64,000 nt of DNA from Chionoecetes opilio. Taxonomy: Eukaryota > Arthropoda > Malacostraca > Decapoda > Majidae. A program made the translations under genes and the position numbers. Below the pieces are notes generated by a model. That model had not been told where the DNA came from and ran no database searches. It saw only the letters and a list, made by a program, of their open reading frames with translations. Location of the stretch: positions 39,828-103,827 of the forward strand of contig JACEEZ010022620.1 in assembly GCA_016584305.1 (NCBI GenBank), read 5' to 3'. Shown here in pieces: positions 13,102-25,719 of this stretch. Numbering within the stretch: position 1 is the stretch's first letter; each line of letters opens with the position of its first letter.

Positions 13102-13272
13102 ATAAGATACGTTGATCCTATCTAGACACTTTGCCAGTACCAACTACAAGGTTATTGACTATACAAAGCGCCACCCCTCCAGGACGAACTTGGTGGGCTC
13201 GAACCGATGACCGAATGCAGGGATGCTACACTCGAGCTCGCAGCTCTACTAACCGAGCCACCCTGACGGGTC
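13100..13272 (-). mobile_element. tRNA-derived SINE, copy 1, inside (GA)n
   Basis: On the minus strand the head has an A-box-like GTGGCTCGGTTAGTAGAGC (13240-13260) and a B-box-like CGGTTCGAGCCCACC (about 13187-13202). The body continues through cgctttgtatagtcaataac and ends before attataagatac. A second copy lies at 57291-57460 in the same orientation. Both are surrounded by GA repeats. The tRNA isotype was not resolved. Confidence 0.75.
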
Positions 13273-13273
13273 G

Positions 13274-13275
13274 AG

Positions 13276-13335
<60 letters not shown>
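13274..13335. repeat. (GA)n microsatellite
   Basis: An uninterrupted GA dinucleotide run abuts the tRNA-like head of the SINE. Confidence 0.95.
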
Positions 13336-13338
<3 letters not shown>

Positions 13339-13700
13339 ATGTGTCCAGGGTCTGTGCCAACAAATCTATGAAGCAAAACAAGTTAAAACGTTCATCCAAA
13401 CTTTGCAGTAAAGTCGCTAAGTTATTGCCCAGATAAGGAAAAAGCGGCTTAGTGGAGGCCAGAAAGATGCTCTTTCAGACTCGGGTTAATTTTTGTTTTT
13501 ATCACTTTTTTAGAGAAAGTTTCCTTGGTCTCGTGGGTATTGGCAGAGCATATTGAAAGATGCAAAAAAACAAAACAAGGCGTATAACATATGAAATGGT
13601 AAAATATCAAACATATGGAACGATGTTTATCTGATACCATTCGGGTTTAGTTTTGCTGAAAATGAAAAAATGAACCTATGTGGTGTTGAAAAATTATTAA
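13336..13700. other. No gene seen
   Basis: Unique AT-rich sequence with only short frames lacking recognisable motifs. Confidence 0.5.
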
Positions 13701-13704
13701 TTCT

Positions 13705-14015
13705 CCAAATTTACACTTTTTCCCTTCCTTCTTCCCCTAATTTTACATGTTTTCCCTTTCCTTTTCCCTTAATTTTACACCTTTTCCCTTTCTTTTTCCC
13801 TAATTTTACACCTTTTCCCTTTCTTTTCCCTTAATTTTACACCTTTTCCTCTCTTTTCCCACTGATTTTACACCTTTTCCTTTTCTTTTTCCCCTAATTT
13901 TATATCTTTCCCCTTTTTCCCCCTAATTTTATATCTTTTCACTTACTTTCTCCTTAATTTTACACCTTTTCCCTTTCTTTCTCCTTAAAAAGCCTTTCCC
14001 TTTCTTTTTCCCTTA
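13705..14015. repeat. Pyrimidine-rich ~31-bp minisatellite
   Basis: A unit of the form ttttccctttctttttccc + taattttacacc repeats about nine times with small changes. It is followed by C-rich sequence (14040-14140) with no coding content. 14140-14630 is unique AT-rich DNA, partly duplicated (two related blocks near 14310-14360 and 14400-14470, each containing aagattatta(t)). Confidence 0.75.
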
Positions 14016-14633
14016 TTTATAAATAACCTAAATAGAAGAGACTAGCCCCCTCCTTCTCTCCCCCATGTGCCCCCCTTTCCCCCACCAGGTAACCCCCCTT
14101 CCCCTCCAGGTGCCCCCTCACCCTCCCCCCCTTCACCAGGTGGCAATGACCGGCGTGCTTTCGTCCAAAGCTCACGACTGATTTCCAGAATTAATCACCC
14201 ATGGAATCATTGGGAAACCTCTTAACTCGCTGCCATTACTGTCATATTAATGCCACGCTTAATTATAGGGTGCGAGGTTATAACAATGGATATGCGATGC
14301 TGGTTTAGGTGAGAAAATATCATGATTGTCTGTCAAGAATAAATAGAATAATGACTTAAAAGATTATTATTATGCTGAAATTAGAAGTTAAATGGTGATT
14401 CAAACGAGAAAATGTCAAGTTTGTCTGTCAAGGATAAACAGAGAATAACGATTTAAAAGATTATTATGCTACAAATGAAGATACAATAGTTATATACATA
14501 GAATCTAATTACCTCTGCGTTTACTCTACAAAATTTCCATTGCAATGTAGCAAATGCAGATTAATTTGGGAACATAATTAGTTAGTTAACGTGAATTCAG
14601 GTTCGCCGCTCACTAAGTCATTTGCATTTGTAC

Positions 14634-15580
<947 letters not shown>

Positions 15581-15592
15581 CCTTCCCCCATC
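15581..15592 (-). promoter_or_regulatory. Polypurine tract of the Gypsy element
   Basis: The plus-strand ccttcccccat reads ATGGGGGAAGG on the element strand and lies immediately upstream of the 3' LTR. That is where plus-strand DNA synthesis is primed in LTR elements. Confidence 0.8.
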
Positions 15593-15764
15593 AAAATAGA
15601 AAATTCTCGTAGTGAGAATTTTCGTACCAGAAAAATAACTTAACATTATACCACAACAACCTTATTTTATTCACTCTAAAGATTCACTCCACATCTCACT
15701 AAATATAATCATCATCAACATACACTCACTAAGCAACCAGAGACATTATCTGGGAGATCACTCA

Positions 15765-16586
15765 TCATTCTGCACACCTCCACTTCCACCTTACGTGCCA
15801 CACCATCTTTCCTCTGTCGTTCACATATTGATACTTCCATATGTGTCTCCCGTACTCAACCCAACCTTGCTCCAGCAAGTACGAGAGCTCTACCTTAACC
15901 TCAGCGCCGACATCCATCTGTGGCGCCACACACAAGGCCACTCGATCCGCTGGTGGTTGTAGCTCTCTGGGGAAATACTCATTTAACATATACACACAAA
16001 AGGCCACCGCCTCAAAATACCTCACCACCATTTCTACCATGGTTAAGAGATAACAAACTGTGGACGCCCTCGAGGGGGTCCCATCAAATCTCCTAACACT
16101 CTCAAATGGCTCATCAAAAGGAACAGTGGGGACGAGGAGCGCACCGTTAGCACTTGTGTTAAGTTTTACCACTAACTTACATCTCAACTCGTGTTCATCT
16201 CCCTTTACCCCAACCCAGTCATGATCCCCATTACAAACTTCCCTTATCTGGGTCAACTCAGGGTCACGGTGTTGAGCGTCGATCGGGGCTTGCCGGCTAT
16301 TTATGGCTACCTGAACCTCTGAGGGTTCAATTACATCCTCGAAGAACTCTTCGAGACCAAGACTTTTCTCTACCACATCAGGAACTTCCTCTGCCGAGAC
16401 CTCTCTGTCTCTCTCATGGCGCGCCCACGAGGCGTCCATAGCACTGGTCACCTCACACACAGGAAAAAGTTCAGGCTCCTCTCGCTCAAGCTTACTCACC
16501 TCACTGGGTGCGACCATGCTGGGATGTTCAGACAGGGCAGGCGGGCTCATTTTCCCGCCAGCCAAATCGTTCCCCACGTTCCCCAC
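15765..16586 (-). pseudogene. Protease end plus linker and integrase remnant
   Basis: The frame opens with NDLAGGK, the Gypsy protease end, which in relatives follows a VD(F/L)LLG stretch. It then has the acidic linker typical of these polyproteins (FPVCEVTSAMDASW, later DAQHRDPEL near residue 112). After a probable internal deletion it has a segment DEPFESVRRFDGTPS..YLLTMVEMVVRYFEAVA. This resembles an integrase core around its first catalytic Asp (FDEPF..V.IDCVGPLP..YLLTMV), but that Asp is not conserved here. Protease followed by integrase without an intervening RT is seen in Gmr1-like Gypsy elements, so relatedness to that group is possible. It overlaps the upstream gag-protease frame by 40 bases in another frame. 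Confidence 0.6.
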
Positions 16587-17776
16587 AAATCCACACCAGT
16601 CACAGGGAGCTGATCAACCAGCCCTACTAACACGGGCCCATTAACTAGCCCACAGCTCAACTTCACTTCAGCGAGCGGCACTGACTCAAATCCCCACAGT
16701 GACCTTATGGCTACTCTCTTACCCGTTTCCTCCACGGGGACAAGACTTGCAAGCATAAGGGATTGCAACGCCCCTGAATCCCTTAAAATGGTAGGTTCTG
16801 CTTCCCCCCCCTGGGAGCTCACAGAACCTTGGGACAAAAACGCTTGGTAGGTGCCAAGAGTTGGGTCCTTCTCAGCGCCCTCAAGAACAGAGCCTTCTGA
16901 TAGCACAGCGCCCTTCACGACACTCTCAACGCGCGTGTCTTCACTGAGGGTGGAAATCAAATAAACCGGCCTAACCGGAACATTAATGCCTTGAGCAACA
17001 CTCGTCCCCTTCACCATCACTACATCACATGCTGGCTCCTGGCTCGCGGGTGCTACACACACAGGTTTAAAGGCTGCCACATCTTTCGCCTTTTTCCAGC
17101 AATTCTGCGCGAGGTGTCCCGTGTAGCCACAATAGTGGCACTCCACGCGTGATCTGAAAGGCACGTAAGGTACGGCCCGGTTATTAACCCTGCCATAAGT
17201 GGGAGGGACAACTCTCGCAGGTACAACTCTCTCGACATGCGGACGTTCCTCCTTCCTCCCTCTTGTAAAGTGAGAGGTCGTCTCCAACGGGCCTCGATGA
17301 AACAAACTAAAATTCTCCGCCATCACCGCGGCATCCTCCACACGTTTAACACCCTTCTCATGAAGATACATCGAGGCCTCCTGCGTGACGCTCTCTCTGA
17401 ATTTTTCAAGCAAAATTAGTTCACTTAACTGATCAAAGTCTGACACCTTCTCTGCTCTTAACCACTGATGAAAACTATCTTTCAAAACTCTGGCAAATTC
17501 TACATGAGTCTGGTTGGCTGATTTACGGAAAGCACGAAATCTCTGGCGATACACTTCGGGAACACATTCATAGGCCTGGAGAATGACACTTTTTAACAAT
17601 TCATATTCATTAGCCTGCCCTTCAGAAAGGGCGGCATACACACTCTGTGCCTTCCCTTTCAATGCACTTTGCAAAAGGATTGGCCAATATTTCTTTGGCC
17701 AGGACATGCCATTAGCTACCTTTTCAAATGATCGGAAATATACTTCCAGATCGTCCTCTGAGAACAAGGGGACCAT
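16547..17776 (-). pseudogene. Gypsy Gag with zinc knuckle and protease start
   Basis: This 409-residue frame begins MVPLFSEDDLEVYFRSFEKV, a Gypsy Gag capsid-like start. It includes a leucine-rich central region (LLKSVILQAYECVPEVYRQRF) and a CCHC zinc knuckle CHYCGYTGHLAQNC at about residues 214-227. Near residue 332 the protease motif appears as ILRDSGALQSLML (the usual D-T/S-G-A active site). The frame then loses the VDLLLGNDLAGGK end: it reads VDLWGTWGTIWLAGK, showing a frameshift at about 16570-16590. Gag is also cut off from its own N-terminus at 17814-18041 by another frameshift. Gag packages element RNA; this copy could be used only if the shifts are bypassed. Confidence 0.85.
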
Positions 17777-17813
17777 TCGCAGATAGCGAGTAACATCAAA
17801 CCTTTCTACCGCG

Positions 17814-18115
17814 TCACAAGCGGCGGCCCCTGATAAGCTCTGCTGCGCCTGGGCGCCCAGACGCCTCTACTTTAGCCTGTTCAAGCTCAACCTTGGCTAT
17901 CTCTAATTGAAGCTGCAACTCAATTACACGTGGCTCAGGTGAAGCCGGGCGACTTCCCTCACCGTCAGAGTACAAGTTGGGCATGATTCCTACTTCACAA
18001 TATACTCCAAAATACTGCCCAATAAGCCTCAGCTCATGCACACTGCGAGCTTCTAGCTCTCGCGCTCCGGGCCTACGTGCATTATTACACTCAGAAACAA
18101 AAATAAAGGGAGAGT
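17814..18115 (-). pseudogene. Gag N-terminal piece of the Gypsy element
   Basis: On the minus strand the open frame runs from about 18115 (VSECNNARRPGARELEARS), through HELRLIGQYFGVYCEV, into a charged coiled-coil-like stretch (IELQLQLEIAKVELEQAKVE). It stops at RGRRL. One extra base near 17835-17850 separates it from the in-frame continuation LSGAAACDAVERFDVTRYLR, which joins MVPLF of the next entry. No ATG is evident near its start. The true initiation codon is uncertain. Confidence 0.6.
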
Positions 18116-18143
18116 AAGATCTGGCAACTCCTTTACACGAGGT

Positions 18144-18161
18144 ATCCTGGCGAGGTCGCCA
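18144..18161 (-). promoter_or_regulatory. Primer-binding site of the Gypsy element
   Basis: On the element strand TGGCGACCTCGCCAGGAT begins 7 bases after the 5' LTR. Starting with TGG, it complements a tRNA 3' CCA end. I did not assign the tRNA. Confidence 0.75.
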
Positions 18162-18168
18162 ATTAATA

Positions 18169-19016
18169 TGTCACGGTCGGTGACACGAGGTCGCCACCCC
18201 AGGCCATGCCCCAGGGACACGTGGGTCTAATTAAGTTAATTCAGGATATTTAAAACAAGATCAACATATGAAATCCTTATATAATTAACACGCTTAACTC
18301 CAATTCCTTGGTACAACAACAGATAAACACTTGAATGCACGGTCACAGAAGATTCGCAGATAGGGATACCACGCGCAACGCTGCCAAAATCTCACTCACT
18401 CTCACTTTCCGTCTCTCTTTAACTTCCAGCCTCAACACACAAAAACACCTTAAGAGCACTTCTACTGAGCGTCTATACCATCACAAAAAGAATACTCCAC
18501 TGAGTCTCTATACCATCACAAAAAGAGTACTCCACTGAGTCTCTATACATAACACAACGCTTCTACTGAACGTTAATCATAACACACAACGCTTCAACTG
18601 AACGTTATCATCCCAATCACTAAAGAGCGCTTCTATTGAGCCTCATCACCTACTTCCCTCCTACTCTCACTTTCCGTAAATACAGCCAACTCGACATCGG
18701 TGAACCAATAATGCAGAAACAAGCTTTACAAAAATACTTACAATACCCTGGTATCAAGGGTGGAAGGAGGACTCACACAGCCTCCCACGTGGTGTACCCA
18801 CGCCGACACAGCGGCTCCTCACACAACCCTATACGAGTGGAATGATTGGAGTGGAGGGCGAAGCGAGGTCACGAACTGTTTTATATGGGTGACCTATCTG
18901 GCGGCGGGTGGCAACCCTCTCGTCACCTATACTTCCTCCAAAGGGGCGGAGCTACGCTCTGCCCCGGCCATCTTGACCTCTCAACACATACGCGGGAAAT
19001 ATGAATTTTCATCACA
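18169..19016 (-). repeat. 5' LTR of the Gypsy element
   Basis: 848 bases, with 11 mismatches to the LTR at 14733-15580 and no length difference. Confidence 0.93.
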
Positions 19017-19160
<144 letters not shown>

Positions 19161-19399
19161 ATTCAATATTTCTATGTGACACAAACTTATTCACATAAAT
19201 AAAAAAAAAAATCTTCAATCACAAATTAGCAAAAAAAAATTCAAGCAATCGTAGTTCTGAAAGAAAACGATTCTGTCATACAATCATCATTTCGAAAAGT
19301 AGTCAAAATCTTGTCAGAAAAGAGGAAGTTTCTTTAATTCGATTTATAATTCCTCCAATCTTGCTCGGGACGAATTTTTAATTGGAGCCAAAAGTCAGG

Positions 19400-19519
19400 G
19401 ACGTCAGAACCGGGGGGGGGGGGGGTTACTGAGGAGAGGGAGGGGGGGCAACGGTGGAGGGGGAGGGGGGCAGAAAAGTTATACTGGGATTAAAGACAAG
19501 AGGATGTGTGTGTGCGTGT

Positions 19520-19579
<60 letters not shown>
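19400..19579. repeat. G-rich tract and (GT)n microsatellite
   Basis: A run of G residues and GGA-rich sequence at 19409-19470 is followed by a GT array at 19504-19579. Confidence 0.9.
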
Positions 19580-19729
19580 CCCACTTACTGGCACGAAACA
19601 TTAGTATAGTTGAATCATGTTAATGCCCATCACACTGACTCTTCTTTCTCTCCCTTCTTCTCGCCGATCGATTTTCTCGTTAAACTTCGCTGAGTAGCAT
19701 TTTAGAGGCTAAGTCTAGCTGCCCTGAAA

Positions 19730-19860
19730 ATGCTGCTAATCAATCGCCTCTCTTCACAATTACACGTTAACAACCCAATTATTACCTATATCTTTCTATT
19801 TATCTTATTATTATCTTTATCAATCTTTACCTTTAACCATATCCAGTCCTTTCAATTCGT
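19730..19860. repeat. Direct repeat left of SRBD1 exon
   Basis: The stretch caatcg..tctcttcacaattacacgtta.caacccaattat..accttaaccat.tccagtcctttcaattc recurs at 22262-22342. The right copy lacks ~40 bases of the middle. The pair brackets the whole SRBD1 exon and its 3' flank. Confidence 0.7.
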
Positions 19861-19877
19861 GCTGACCGTGAAGATTG

Positions 19878-21418
19878 TCATCCCAGAAAACACCTATAAG
19901 TATTTTTTCAACTTCTGTCAACAAAAGTGGCTGGGCATGGCTGCTCCCCAGTACTACCGCACGCAGCTGGTCATGATGAGCACCGAGGACAGCTGGGAAA
20001 GGCTGGTGAAGCCATTTATGATGCGGCAGATTCGCAGTGAGCTGACGGAGAAGGCTGAGATTGCCTCTGTGGAGGTGTTTGCAGCCAACCTGAGGAAGTT
20101 ACTCCTCACCCCACCAGTGCGGGGAAAGACCATCCTTGCTATTGACCCAGGATATACAAATGGGTGTAAGATAGGAGTGACCAATCCTAACGGTGACAAG
20201 CTGCTAACAACCACTATATATCCTTTCCGCGGCAACCAGCACGTGCCCACGGAGGACTGGATTAAAGACCACAACGCCCGCACTCTTAGAGAGATTGTAC
20301 ACAAGTTTGGATGTGAGCTGTTTGCCGTAGGTAATGGGTGTGGGTGCCGGGAGACCGAGACCTACCTCAGTCGCCTCATCGCCCAGAAGTGCTTTGAGCC
20401 ATACAACGTGCAGTACACCATCATCAACGAGACCGGCGCCTCGCAGTACTCCGTGTCCCCTGAAGCCAAGATAGAGTTTCCGGGTCTTGATCCAAACCAC
20501 ATTAGTGCCTTGTCGTTGGCGCGGCGGCTGCAGGACCCGCTGCTGGAGTACATCAAGGTGCACCCGATGCACATGGGCGTGGGCATGTACCAGCACGACA
20601 TCCCCGAGCGTATCCTCCACGCCTCCCTGGACTCTGTCATGACCGAGTGTGTATCCTTTGTGGGTGTGGACATCAATTGTGCTTCAGAGTTTGTACTAAG
20701 GAAGTTGTCGGGGTTGAACAAGTCACGTGCAGCAAATATAGTTGAATATAGGAAGACCAAGGGACCCTTCATCAACAGGGAGCAGTTGAAGTCAGTGAAG
20801 GGGGTGGGTCCTCGCACCTTTGAGCAGTGTGCAGGCTTCATCAGAATAATGCCTGAAACACTTGCTAATGAAGTCAACAGAACTCCACAGGGAAAGAAGA
20901 GAGCAGAGAGAGAGGCAGTGGACACGCTGGATCGCACAATGATCCATCCAGAGTCATATACCATAGCACGGAAATTTTTGGGCATGGTTGGTGTGCATCA
21001 GCAGGACATTGGCGGTGACCACCTTATCCGCACCATGCAGCTCTTCATGCAGACAACCAGTATGGAGGATGTGGCCAGGCAGTGTGAAGCCAGCCTGCCC
21101 ACCATGCAGCTCCTCATCGAGGGTCTGGCACAGCCCCTCGACTATGACATCCGGGCACAGTTTGAAAAGCCACTGTTCCGCCAGGGCATCACCTCCATAG
21201 ACGACGTGTCGCTTGGTACCAAGCTGAGAGGGTCTGTTAGAAATGTTGTTCACTTTGGCGCTTTTGTTGATGTTGGTCTTGGCCAAGATGGACTGGTGCA
21301 CTCCTCCAAGATGGGCGGCATGAGGGTGGAGCTTGGCAACATTGTGGAGGTGACCGTCATTGCTGTTGAGAAAGGTCGGGGAAGAATTAGTTTAATGTTA
21401 CATAGAGTACTCAGTTGA
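19878..21418 (+). CDS. SRBD1: S1 RNA-binding domain protein 1 (Tex family), C-terminal half
   Basis: The open frame runs from 19730, but homology starts near codon 86 (STEDSWERLVKPFMMRQIRS), so the coding exon probably begins close to 19917-19956. The ATG at 19937 is only one candidate. The Tex order is complete from here on. A YqgF-like RNase H fold has ILAIDPGYTNGCKIGV at residues 135-150, GNGCGCRETE at 201-210 and IINETGASQYS at 231-241. Helix-hairpin-helix segments follow (LSGLNKSRAANIVEYR, 326-341; LKSVKGVGPRTFEQCAGF, 353-370). The S1 RNA-binding domain lies at about 495-560 (GSVRNVVHFGAFVDVGLGQD, LVHSSKM). Metazoan SRBD1 proteins are about twice this length, so the N-terminal half must lie on upstream exons or be missing. 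There is no intron in 1.5 kb, so it is either a large last exon or a 5'-truncated retrocopy. No A-tract follows the stop, which argues against a recent retrocopy. Role: nucleic-acid binding; cellular function poorly known. Confidence 0.88.
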
Positions 21419-22127
21419 AGTGTGTGTCAGGTGATTGTCCATTGCATATATCAGATCTGCTGGGAATCAATCAAGAGAAGTCATCAAGAGCTATTTGTTT
21501 GAAATGGATTTTTTTTTTTTTCCCCTTTTCACATTGGGGTACTAATTCTTTGTAAGGTGTAGAAAATGAGGTAATGAGCTGGGTAGTGTTGGTGTGTGAT
21601 GGTGCAGCTCCTCACAATGACTTAGATTTTGAGCAGAATCAACCATTCTGTTCCCTCATCGGTGAAACTCATGCTAAACAACAAAAGGACACAAATGGAT
21701 GGATTTCCAGCCCAAGTGTCCCTCAAAGCTAACCACGAAGTGGGGGATATCAATCTACACTTCAACAGGACCAACCGATTGCTAGAGGAAAGAAGAAATT
21801 TCTTTTAGCAATGTACTGCCTGAGACGTTAGAATAGAATAGACATCTGTTCTGATGTCTAAAGCACAAACCTATTGGTTATAGCCATTTGTGTACACTGT
21901 CTCGGACCTGTTACAACTCGCAACACAATGCCAAGGTTTTTGTTGTTATTATCTTATATATAATTACAGTGAACACAGGTGATATGTTCATGATGCAGGA
22001 CGAAGCTGCTGCTGTGCCTGTTCTGAAGGACATTCCTTGGGAGCATCTCGGCAAAATGCTGATGAATGGAACCCAATATTTAGCATTTCAAATGTGGCAG
22101 GACAGCTATATTTTGCTTGTACCTGAA
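21419..22127 (+). other. Downstream flank / probable 3' UTR of SRBD1
   Basis: Unique sequence follows the stop codon. I see no AATAAA signal. A small open frame at 21888-22157 has no recognisable domain and runs into a CR1 tail, so it is not called as a gene. Confidence 0.4.
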
Positions 22128-22208
22128 TTTATCAGAAGCAGGAACTACCACGTGTAGGTCTCACGGCCTCTTGTAGCTTCCTTATTTTCTTATGTTCTTA
22201 TGTTCTTA
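22128..22208 (+). mobile_element. CR1 LINE 3' tail fragment
   Basis: The terminal ~75 bases of the CR1 family (caggaactaccacgtgtagg..gtagcttcc..TTATGTTC repeats) match 11999-12068. Confidence 0.85.
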
Positions 22209-22261
22209 ATTCCTCACAAACACAGACAAAAACAACAAAACTATGCTAAAAACAACTGCCA

Positions 22262-22342
22262 ATCAATCGTTTCTCTTCACAATTACACGTTAGCAACCCA
22301 ATTATCTTTACCTTCAACCATGTTCAGTCCTTTCAATTCCTC
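22262..22342. repeat. Direct repeat right of SRBD1 exon
   Basis: Partner of 19730-19860. It lies just after the CR1 tail and is followed by CAACAA repeats. Confidence 0.7.
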
Positions 22343-22482
22343 ACAAACACAACAACAACAACAAAAATACTGGAAACAATTACAATATGACTAATTTGGT
22401 TTTAATTGCTCAAAGTTGTAATAATATCAGAGAGCAAAACGTCAAGTGTTATATAAAAGTTCATGAGTGTGTGTGATGTCAT

Positions 22483-22628
<146 letters not shown>

Positions 22629-22737
22629 CCTCCCTTTACCTCTAATAATGCACGTAATAATACATGATTTATATTATGCATAACGTTGTATAACCTGTGT
22701 ACTGCCTCTGTGATGTAATGTATTGTGATGTTATATT

Positions 22738-22875
<138 letters not shown>

Positions 22876-23335
22876 ACTTGTCGTACGAGAATGTGGTAAT
22901 TATAACAAAGGAACTCACACGTCTGCTAGGGAAAGGGGGAAGGGGGAGGGGAAAAGAGGGGAAAAGAGAAGGGGAGAAGAGGGGGAGGAAGGGATGGGGA
23001 ATGGGGGAAGAGAAGGGGGATGAACGAAGGGAGGGGAGGAGAAGGGGAGGGGGGGGGTAACATACATGATGCATCCTTTTAGGCATGAATATTGCTTTAC
23101 CTTTTCAGTGAGGCACAGAAATTTTTACCGCTCCGTCAGCCCAGAGTGGTTCGCTGGCACAGAGCCACGACGAATGACATGGCACTGACCTCTCTCAACA
23201 GCCTCACCACCCGTTACTCCTAACCCAACATGACCTCACTCCCCCTACTTATTCATCTGCTCGTACATGAAAATCAGGAAAACGCATTAGTTCAAACAAA
23301 TCAAAGTTCTCAGACAGCGTTAAGAGAACAGAGAA

Positions 23336-23660
23336 CATAAGAATAAAAGAAAATAAGGAAACTACAAGAGGCCGTGAGACCTACACGAGGTAGTTCCTGT
23401 TACTTAACACTACCTACATACACCTTTCATCCCCATCCATGAATTTATCCAGCCTCCTTCTAAAGCCCCCTAATGACTCAGCACTAACTACCTGACGACT
23501 GAGTCCATGCCAATCCTTTACCACCCTATTTGTGAACCAGTTTTTCCCTATTTCTTTTTTTATTTCTAAGCTTTTCCAGCTTGAATCCGTTACTTCTTGT
23601 TCTACCCTGGTTACTAGCCGTAAAAACTTTTCCTACATCGCCTTTATTGTACCAGAGCCA
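23336..23660 (-). mobile_element. CR1 LINE 3' fragment
   Basis: It starts with the reverse complement of the CR1 tail (gaacataagaataaaagaaaataagg). It then runs into ORF2 C-terminal sequence equivalent to 54845-55150, with several frameshifts, and ends within the conserved NQGRTRS..FKLE region. Confidence 0.85.
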
Positions 23661-23787
23661 TTTTAGGTACGGTACATAAACGTATTGTCGTATCTCGAAT
23701 AGCGTCACTCACTAATGTTACATCCGTTCGCTCATTTCCTAAGTCTGTCTCGCTCTGTACATAAATAGATATCCTTCCCTTTAAAGA

Positions 23788-24927
23788 CAGACTCTGCTTC
23801 TATTGATATTTTCCATGTAAAATGTTTGCGAGCAAAATATTAAATGGCGAAAACATTTTACATGTAAAATATCAATAGAAGCGGAGTTTAATTAGCTTTC
23901 CATTGATATATTTCGTTTAGTGATAAATGAATTAGCGGCTTGCATAAATTAGCGTTAACTATATATAAAAAATCATGAAATCGGGTAATCTCCGACCTAA
24001 TATATGTTTATCAGTATAAAATATATACTGTTATCTTCGGAAATGTTTGTTCTATAATATTATCAAATAAAAAACCGTAAAACACAATAAAAAAATGCCA
24101 TTATGAGACTTTCAAGAAATATGCATGAACTTAAACTTTTCGCCATTTAATATTTTGTTAAAAAACGTTTTACATGGAGAATATCAATAGAAGCGGAATT
24201 TAATTAGCTTTCCATTGATATATTTCCTTTTCTGATAAATGAATTAGAACCATGCATAAATTAGCGTTAACTAAATAAATAACATCATGAAATCGGGTAA
24301 ATTACCAGATTTCATGATGTTATTTATTTAGTTAACGCTAATTTATGCATGGTTCTAATTCATTTATCAGAAAAAAAAATATATCCATGGAAAGCTAATT
24401 ACATTCTGCTTCTATTGATATTCTCCTTGTAAAAAATATTTCACAAAATATTAAATGGCGAAAAGTTTAAGTTCATGCCTATTTCTTGAAAGTCTCATAA
24501 TGGCATTTTTTTATTGTGTTTTAGGGTTTTTTATTTGATAATATTATAGAACCAAAATTTCCGAAGATAACATTATATATTTTATACTGATAAACATATA
24601 TTAGGTAGGAAATTACCCGATTTAATGATTTTTTAGATTTAGTTAACGCTAATTTATGCATGCCGCTAATTCATTTATCACTAAACGAAATATATCAATG
24701 GAAAGCTAATTAAACTCCGCTTCTATTGATATTCTACATGTAAAATGTTTGCGAGCAAAATATTAAATGACGAAGAGTTTAAGTTAATGCATATTTCTTG
24801 AAAGTCTCATAATGGCATTTTCTTTGTGTGTTTTACGGTTTTTTATTTGATAATATTATAGAACAAACATTTCCGAACATAACAATATATCTTTTATACT
24901 GATAAACATTATATTAGGTAGGTAAAC
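23788..24927. repeat. ~312-bp units in a head-to-head palindromic array
   Basis: A ~312-base unit containing gttaacgctaatttatgcat, a gcttctattgatatt core, ttaaatggcgaaaa and aaagtctcataatggcattt occurs twice in forward orientation (about 24303-24612 and 24613-24925). It occurs twice in reverse (about 23990-24298, plus a shortened copy from 23788). The dyad centre is near 24300 (cgggtaaattaccag). A smaller inversion at 23790-23890 repeats the gcttctattgatatt motif in both directions. This could be a foldback transposon or a satellite edge with inversions. No coding frame is visible. Confidence 0.8.
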
Positions 24928-25281
24928 TTGTACGGGGAGCGGAGCGGGTTGTATCCTTATGGTGTGACGTCACGGGCGATCCACCAGGCCTTGTCTCTCG
25001 GTGGTCTCGGTTATACTGTCTGTTCTATTTGTGCCTAACTTTGAACCCATAGTAGGCTACCGACCGAAATAGTACCTTTAAACCCATGGAAAATACCGAA
25101 CACGTACCCAGCCACTGTCCGTCAGCAGTCAGCTTAGCCAGACGCCATCCCTTTCATTTTCTTGAGAGATGTTCCGCGGAAAAAAAAAAAAAAAAATCAT
25201 AATAAATAAAATAATATATAATAAAAAGACTAATAATAATATTGATGTTTTTTACTCGAAATATATATGTTTGTAAGGGAC

Positions 25282-25545
<264 letters not shown>

Positions 25546-25719
25546 TCTGTATTTCTCCTTCGATAAGATTTTACACACATCAGAAACGACAAGAAATTAT
25601 TACAAATCACCCTCGTTACGTTAACTAACCATCATGATCTATAAAAGAAAACATGATCAACAGTAACCACCGCTATAATTGCCATTGATTAGTTAGGGTT
25701 TAATTAAAGTGATTCTAAT

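Noticed and set aside
21888..22157. 89-residue frame after SRBD1 (IPWEHLGKMLMNGTQYLAFQ)
   Set aside because: Faintly retroelement-like, but too short and without a diagnostic motif; its end is CR1 tail sequence.
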